A DNA stretch of 64,000 nt from Halobacillus yeomjeoni. Lineage in GTDB: Bacteria > Bacillota > Bacilli > Bacillales > Halobacillaceae. Below are positions 59,443-64,000 of this stretch, in pieces (position 1 is the stretch's first letter; each line of letters starts with the position of its first letter). The stretch spans positions 1,116,001-1,180,000 of the forward strand of contig NZ_JAIVAI010000001.1 of NCBI RefSeq assembly GCF_020171525.1, written 5' to 3'. The notes below the pieces were generated by a model. That model did no database searches and was not told the origin of the DNA. It saw only the letters and a program-made list of their open reading frames with translations. A program made the translations under genes and the position numbers.

Positions 59443-60975
59443 ATGAAACAAGTAACAAAAGTGTTTTACATTTCTGTAGTTGCAGCTTTCTTGTTCATTT
59501 TATGGGGAGTCATCCCTAAAGAAACGCTGCCAACATGGAACTTATCGAACATCACTACCATTGTCCAAGGATTCTTGACAGATAAATTCGGGTGGTTCTA
59601 CTTACTATCAGCCACTGGATTCTTAGTATTTGCTATCTTTTTGATATTCTCTAAATACGGAAAACTGAAGTTAGGTAAACCTGACGATGAACCAGAATAT
59701 CCATATATCACTTGGTTCGCAATGCTGTTCAGTGCCGGTATGGGTATCGGACTTGTATTCTGGGGAGCAGCTGAGCCCCTTTCACACTTCCACTCTCCAC
59801 CACTAGTCGGACAGGAACCGACAAGTGAAGGCGCAGCTCAATCTGCAATGAAATACAGCTTCTTCCACTGGGGATTCCACCCATGGGCCATTTATGCTGT
59901 ACTTGCGTTGGCACTGGCTTACTTCAAGTTCAGAAAAGATGCTCCAGGTGTCATCAGTGCTGCGCTTACACCAGTGTTAGGTGAAAAACGTGTCAAAGGA
60001 CCAATTGGCACACTGGTTGATTTTATCGCAGTATTCGCAACGATCTTCGGTGTTGCTACATCCCTCGGATTAGGAGCACTTCAGATCTCAAGTGGTTTAG
60101 CTTATACGATTGATGGGCTTGAAGATACGTTTGGTCTGCAGCTAACGATCATTGCTGTCGTAACGGTCCTATTCATGATTTCTGCTATGACCGGCCTGAA
60201 CAAAGGGATTAAATATTTAAGTAACACGAATATCGTATTGGCCATTTCCCTTATGGTATTCCTGCTTTTCGCAGGACCTACGAATTTCATCATGGACTAT
60301 TTCACGACAACATTCGGGTCTTACCTGCGTGACCTGCCTTATATGAGTTTCCGGATGACACCATTCGCTGAAGATAACTCATTCGTTAAAGGATGGACCG
60401 TCTTCTACTGGGCATGGTGGATCTCCTGGGCACCATTCGTTGGTACATTCATTGCCCGTGTTTCCAGAGGACGTACAATCCGTGAATTCATTCTAGGTGT
60501 CCTTCTCGTACCAACCATTTTTGGAGCGCTATGGTTCTCTGTATTCGGTGGTACAGCAATTTCCCTGGAATACTTCGACGGAGTTGACATCTATTCTGAT
60601 GTAAGTGAGCTGGGTACAGAAGTAGCCTTGTTCTCTATGCTTGGTCACGTACCACTTGGTACACTGATGTCTATCATCGGGTTGCTGTTGATCAGCACAT
60701 TCTTCGTTACTTCTGCTGACTCCGCTACGTTCGTACTCGGAATGCAGACGACAAACGGAAGCTTGAACCCAAGAAACCAAGTCAAATTCACTTGGGGAAT
60801 CATTCAAGCAGGTGCTGCAGCAGTGCTGCTATGGCAAGGTGGTCTTGGTGCACTTCAGACAGCAGCCATCATTGCTGCCTTCCCGTTCACATTCATCATG
60901 ATCCTGATCTGCTTCAGTCTATACAAGACGTTTAAAGATGAGGCGAAAAAAGTCGATTTAAGTAAGAAAAAATAA
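59443..60975 (+). CDS. BCCT family osmolyte transporter (glycine betaine/choline/carnitine)
   Basis: Sodium-coupled compatible-solute importer with 12 membrane segments (510 residues). Hallmarks are GMGIGLVFWGAAEPLSHF (about 108-125), the Trp-rich substrate-site helix YWAWWISWAPFVGTFIARVS and RGRTIREFILGVLLVP. Such proteins accumulate betaine under salt stress; OpuD is the B. subtilis relative, but the exact substrate cannot be assigned. ATG 59443 (MKQVTKVFYI) follows GAGGAGG; an in-frame GTG 15 codons upstream is unlikely. Confidence 0.9.
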   Translation: MKQVTKVFYISVVAAFLFILWGVIPKETLPTWNLSNITTIVQGFLTDKFGWFYLLSATGFLVFAIFLIFSKYGKLKLGKPDDEPEYPYITWFAMLFSAGMGIGLVFWGAAEPLSHFHSPPLVGQEPTSEGAAQSAMKYSFFHWGFHPWAIYAVLALALAYFKFRKDAPGVISAALTPVLGEKRVKGPIGTLVDFIAVFATIFGVATSLGLGALQISSGLAYTIDGLEDTFGLQLTIIAVVTVLFMISAMTGLNKGIKYLSNTNIVLAISLMVFLLFAGPTNFIMDYFTTTFGSYLRDLPYMSFRMTPFAEDNSFVKGWTVFYWAWWISWAPFVGTFIARVSRGRTIREFILGVLLVPTIFGALWFSVFGGTAISLEYFDGVDIYSDVSELGTEVALFSMLGHVPLGTLMSIIGLLLISTFFVTSADSATFVLGMQTTNGSLNPRNQVKFTWGIIQAGAAAVLLWQGGLGALQTAAIIAAFPFTFIMILICFSLYKTFKDEAKKVDLSKKK

Positions 60976-60987
60976 AAGAAGTACCAG

Positions 60988-61019
60988 GCCGTCATTCATC
61001 ACGAATGACGGCTTTTTTT
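60988..61019 (+). terminator. Rho-independent terminator of the BCCT transporter gene
   Basis: GCCGTCATTC, loop ATCAC, GAATGACGGC, seven Ts. Confidence 0.92.
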
Positions 61020-61299
61020 CTGTTCATTCAAAATACATAGTTACAAGGCATTTGTGAGGTTACAATGCTTTCCTCGGAAAGAAAGAGCCATTTCCTACGT
61101 CCCCGATACATTTACCGTAAGTAAGTAAAGGCAAGAACATATCTTGGTATTTCCTTACCCTTTTGGAAGAAAAAGTATTCATTTACTTCCCTCCAAAATA
61201 GAAAATCAACGAGGTATATCAAATCCCCCCTATCTCTTTTCAGCTATGACCTTTATAATGGGTAAGGATGAATTTCAATAAAGAAAAGGTGTTTAATAT
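61020..61299. other. Intergenic region before the ABC-F gene
   Basis: About 280 bp without a supported gene. A TATAAT at 61254-61259 may be the -10 of the ABC-F gene, with no clear -35. I see no attenuator hairpin of the antibiotic-resistance ABC-F type. Confidence 0.5.
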
Positions 61300-62856
61300 A
61301 TGAGTTTATTGACAGTCAATCACTTGAGCCACGGTTTCGGAGACCGGGCGATTTTTGATGATGTTTCTTTTCGTTTATTACAAGGGGAACATATAGGATT
61401 GATCGGCGCGAACGGCGAAGGGAAATCCACTTTCATGAATATCATTACAGGTACGCTTGAGCCGGATGCCGGCAGTATCACGTGGTCCAAACATGCCCGT
61501 GTCGGATATTTGGATCAGCATACAAGCCTTTCACAAGGTATGTCGATTCGAGATGTCCTCCGTACGGCCTATCAATATTTATTTGATATGGAAAGTGAAA
61601 TGAATGGACTTTTCGCAAAAATGGGTGAAGTGGAACCGGACGAACTGGAGCATTTACTTGAAGAAACAGGCCGCATTCAAGATACACTGACAAATAATGA
61701 TTTTTATACGATTGATGCCAAAGTTGAAGAAGTCGCAAATGGGCTTGGCCTTGATGAATTGGGTTTGAACAAGGATGTCCATGATTTAAGTGGTGGTCAA
61801 AGAACAAAAGTGCTGCTTGCCAAATTATTATTAGAAAAGCCGGATATTCTCCTGCTTGACGAACCGACCAACTACTTGGATGTGGAACATATCGAATGGC
61901 TGAAAAACTACCTATTGGAGTATGATCATGCCTTCATTCTTGTTTCCCATGATATACCGTTCTTGAACAGTGTCGTCAATCTGATTTATCATATGGAAAA
62001 CCAGAAGCTGACCCGCTACCCTGGGGATTATGATGAATTCTTACGTGTTTATGATATGAAGAAAAAGCAGATGGAAGCAGCTTATAAAAAGCAGCAGAAA
62101 GAAATTGCCAACCTCAAAGACTTCGTTGCCCGGAACAAAGCGAACGCGGCAACAAGTAAAATGGCGATGTCCCGTCAAAAAAAGCTCGATAAGATGGATG
62201 TCATCGAATTGGATGCAGAAAAACCGAAACCTGAGTTTGACTTCCAGCAGGCACGTACTCCTGGGAAGTATCTATTTGAAACGAAGGACTTGGTGATCGG
62301 TTATGATGAACCCCTCTCCCGCCCATTGGATTTATCAATGGAACGCGGTCAGAAAATCGCCCTATCCGGTGCTAACGGCATCGGAAAGACGACTTTACTG
62401 AAAAGTATTCTTGGAGAAATCCAACCGGTATCCGGTTCTGTTGAATTAGGAGAGCACCTTCATATCGGATATTTCGAGCAGGAATTGAAAGAAGAAAGTT
62501 CCAACACCTGCATTGATGAAATTTGGGAGGAATTCCGTCATTTCAGCCAGCGTGAAGTCCGCGCCTCACTAGCTAAGTGTGGATTGACGAAGAAACACAT
62601 TGAAAGCAAAGTGCAGGTATTGAGCGGTGGAGAAAAAGCGAAGGTACGCTTATGTAAATTAATCAACAAAGAGACGAACCTTCTCGTTCTCGATGAGCCG
62701 ACCAACCACCTGGACCGCGACGCTAAAGCGGAACTGAAGCGCGCATTGAATGAATATAAAGGAAGTGTCTTACTCATTTCACACGAACCAGACTTTTATA
62801 AAGATATCGTCACCGACGTTTGGAATTGTGAAGATTGGACGACAAAAGTTTTTTAA
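61300..62856 (+). CDS. ABC-F family ATPase (YfmM-like)
   Basis: Soluble tandem ABC ATPase acting on ribosomes, without membrane domains. The 518 residues contain Walker A GANGEGKST (about 35-43) and GANGIGKTT, signatures LSGGQRTKVLL and LSGGEKAKVRL, and Walker B LLLDEPTNYLD and LVLDEPTNHLD. A Lys-rich inter-domain linker (about 248-300, MKKKQMEAAYKKQQKEIANL) is the P-site tRNA interaction motif. Length and sequence resemble B. subtilis YfmM; there is no evidence that it gives antibiotic resistance. Confidence 0.92.
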   Translation: MSLLTVNHLSHGFGDRAIFDDVSFRLLQGEHIGLIGANGEGKSTFMNIITGTLEPDAGSITWSKHARVGYLDQHTSLSQGMSIRDVLRTAYQYLFDMESEMNGLFAKMGEVEPDELEHLLEETGRIQDTLTNNDFYTIDAKVEEVANGLGLDELGLNKDVHDLSGGQRTKVLLAKLLLEKPDILLLDEPTNYLDVEHIEWLKNYLLEYDHAFILVSHDIPFLNSVVNLIYHMENQKLTRYPGDYDEFLRVYDMKKKQMEAAYKKQQKEIANLKDFVARNKANAATSKMAMSRQKKLDKMDVIELDAEKPKPEFDFQQARTPGKYLFETKDLVIGYDEPLSRPLDLSMERGQKIALSGANGIGKTTLLKSILGEIQPVSGSVELGEHLHIGYFEQELKEESSNTCIDEIWEEFRHFSQREVRASLAKCGLTKKHIESKVQVLSGGEKAKVRLCKLINKETNLLVLDEPTNHLDRDAKAELKRALNEYKGSVLLISHEPDFYKDIVTDVWNCEDWTTKVF

Positions 62857-62861
62857 CGATC

Positions 62862-62898
62862 AAAGACTGCCTACTCTCTGAAGTAAGGCAGTCTTTTG
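62862..62898. terminator. Terminator between the ABC-F gene and the SET-domain gene
   Basis: AAAGACTGCCT and AGGCAGTCTTT around about 13 nt, followed by TTGTTT. Confidence 0.85.
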
Positions 62899-62908
62899 TT
62901 TATTATCA

Positions 62909-63283
62909 TTACTTAACATCAAACCAAACTGGTGTGGAATCACGCGGATCCCCATTATAATTGACAGTGATTTCTTCACCGGCCTGAATATCCTTATAGG
63001 CATAGAAATCCACCGTAGAAGCCCTCAAGTTGTTTTTAAAATAAGCATTAGGAGAGTAAGAATGATTGAATAACGAGCCGTACCCTAAGGCAACAGCCAC
63101 ATCATTGAAACTTCTACCCCAATTAAAAAAGTAATTGGAGAGAACCGTTTTAGTGATGAATCTTCTCTCCCGGGAAGGTACCACTATAACTGGAGACTGC
63201 TCAATCAAATCCCCTTTTTTTATTTTTCTGGTCGTGAATACGCCTCTTCCATATCGATTGGTTTCTTTGATGATCAGCCCCAC
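62909..63283 (-). CDS. SET-domain protein (predicted protein lysine methyltransferase)
   Basis: A 124-residue single-domain SET protein. N-terminal GRGVFTTRKIKKGDLIEQSPV, the SAM-site NHSYSPNAYF preceded by LGYGSLF, and the C-terminal GEEITVNYNGD (conserved Tyr) are all visible; there is no post-SET cysteine cluster. Bacterial SET proteins methylate lysines of unknown partners. GTG 63283 (VGLIIKETNRYGRG) has AGGGG 7 nt upstream; an in-frame TTG eight codons earlier is less likely. Confidence 0.82.
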   Translation of the reverse strand: MGLIIKETNRYGRGVFTTRKIKKGDLIEQSPVIVVPSRERRFITKTVLSNYFFNWGRSFNDVAVALGYGSLFNHSYSPNAYFKNNLRASTVDFYAYKDIQAGEEITVNYNGDPRDSTPVWFDVK

Positions 63284-63512
63284 TCGTCTTCCCCTCTCCT
63301 CTAACAAGGTCCTTTTCCTTGTTTTACAATATTCATCAATGCTTCATTTGTGAGAAGATGATGATTACAGGAGATTTACTTTAGATATCCATCAGTCTGA
63401 GCCTCCATGCTCTTATATCCCCTATAAAACAGCGGAAATTAACAAAGGTGTAACCCACACGACAGATACCTTTCATTTGGATGACAATTCGATAACATTC
63501 CTTTCCTACCGT

Positions 63513-63549
63513 CTCGTCCTTGATAAAATGAAATCGGACTTAGGACGAG
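63513..63549 (+). promoter_or_regulatory. Inverted repeat overlapping a promoter before the last lipoprotein gene
   Basis: CTCGTCCT (63513-63520) and AGGACGAG (63542-63549) flank TGATAAAAT, an extended -10 candidate. The right arm ends just before the GAGGGAG ribosome binding site. Confidence 0.35.
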
Positions 63550-63561
63550 GGAGTGGTTGGA

Positions 63562-63939
63562 ATGATGAAATACGGCATATTTTTATCCATTACTATCTTA
63601 TTGGTCGTCGGTTGTTTACCTTCTGAAAAAAACATTGAAATTTTGAGCGCAAAAAAAGATTCCTATGAAGTTTATTTGTACACAAAGTCAGAACCATCCA
63701 AGAAAGCTCAGAATTATATATCCGCTTTATTAGATTGGAAAACAGCTACTAAAGACCAACTTCAAATGGACTTCCAGCAAACCAAAGTCAGTTTGGACAA
63801 CATACATTTGAAAGAAGAACAGCTTCCTGCTTTGATTATTAAAAAAGAAGGTAAAATGATATCGCAGATAACAGGAGAGCAACCGAGCCGTGATATCTTC
63901 TCAACGATTGACCGCTCCATCACAATGGCTTCCAAATAA
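63562..63939 (+). CDS. Small putative lipoprotein
   Basis: A 125-residue protein with a signal peptide and lipobox VVGC (MMKYGIFLSITILLVVGC), then an alpha/beta domain (SYEVYLYTKSEPSKKAQNYI, LPALIIKKEGKMISQITGEQP). The fold pattern hints at a thioredoxin-like domain without the active-site cysteines; this is a guess. ATG 63562 follows GAGGGAG by 8 nt; the GTG three codons upstream is less likely. A terminator follows. Confidence 0.7.
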   Translation: MMKYGIFLSITILLVVGCLPSEKNIEILSAKKDSYEVYLYTKSEPSKKAQNYISALLDWKTATKDQLQMDFQQTKVSLDNIHLKEEQLPALIIKKEGKMISQITGEQPSRDIFSTIDRSITMASK

Positions 63940-63942
63940 AGA

Positions 63943-63975
63943 GACGAGCTTAGTCTGCTAAGCTCGTCTTCTGTG
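63943..63975 (+). terminator. Terminator of the last lipoprotein gene
   Basis: GACGAGCTTAG, loop TCTG, CTAAGCTCGTC, then TTCTGTGTTT. Confidence 0.75.
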
Positions 63976-64000
63976 TTTCATCCTCTTTATTACCGACCTA

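Noticed and set aside
61300-62856. Antibiotic-resistance ABC-F gene
   Set aside because: Sequence resembles housekeeping YfmM and there is no attenuator leader; resistance cannot be supported.

Overview
The window is chromosomal core DNA of a low-to-mid GC, endospore-forming Bacillota. Gene content and order match the Bacillus subtilis region speA - yla - ftsW - pycA - cta - ylb - bshC - mraZ - mur - spoVE, read here in the opposite orientation. The sporulation genes (spoVD, spoVE, rsfA, ylbJ, ylbD, a YhcN/YlaJ lipoprotein, a YtvI-like permease), bacillithiol synthesis (bshC), caa3 oxidase and a BCCT osmolyte transporter point to Bacillaceae, most likely a marine or halophilic genus of the Halobacillus/Thalassobacillus/Pontibacillus type. 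The genus is an inference from gene style and repeats only. No phage, CRISPR, rRNA, tRNA or intact IS is visible.

Layout, left to right. 1-12.3 kb (minus strand): the dcw cell wall/division cluster mraZ-rsmH-ftsL-pbpB-spoVD // murE-murF-mraY-murD-spoVE (spoVE cut by the window edge). A palindromic repeat, a terminator-like hairpin and a murE promoter split it into two transcription units. A terminator-like hairpin that also buries the ribosome binding site precedes spoVE. 12.4-32 kb: bshC, a DUF3397 membrane protein, panE, then the ylb region (ylbP, rsfA, rpmF, ylbN, tmcAL, ylbL, ylbK, ylbJ, coaD, rsmD, ylbG, ylbF, ylbD, ylbC, ylbB) with accessory genes inserted (YrhK-like protein, glycosyltransferase, lipoproteins, a 464-residue exported protein). 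32-42.7 kb: YugN-like protein, YtvI-like permease, GNAT, then cytochrome caa3 genes ctaM-ctaG-ctaF-ctaE-ctaD-ctaC-ctaB with divergent ctaA. 42.7-56.7 kb: pyc, ftsW, ylaN, glutaminase, ylaL, ylaJ, ylaI, ylaH, ylaF, an inositol monophosphatase-like gene, yktB, yktA, a flavin oxidoreductase and speA. 56.8-64 kb: the small RNA SR1 with its peptide SR1P, a lipoprotein polysaccharide deacetylase, an aromatic acid exporter-like protein, a BCCT transporter, an ABC-F ATPase, a SET-domain protein and a lipoprotein.

The least ordinary items are: the unannotated SR1/SR1P locus with two CcpN-type operators; three copies of a composite MITE-like element with GGCTnTGTTA terminal inverted repeats and nested long palindromes; the spoVE leader hairpin; a 10-bp-periodic MraZ box array; a small membrane-protein gene with one in-frame TGA fused to a repeat; and a TGTGA/TCACA operator cluster between ctaA and ctaB. 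I did not find a convincing wholly new multi-gene system. Most of the window is conserved housekeeping and sporulation DNA.
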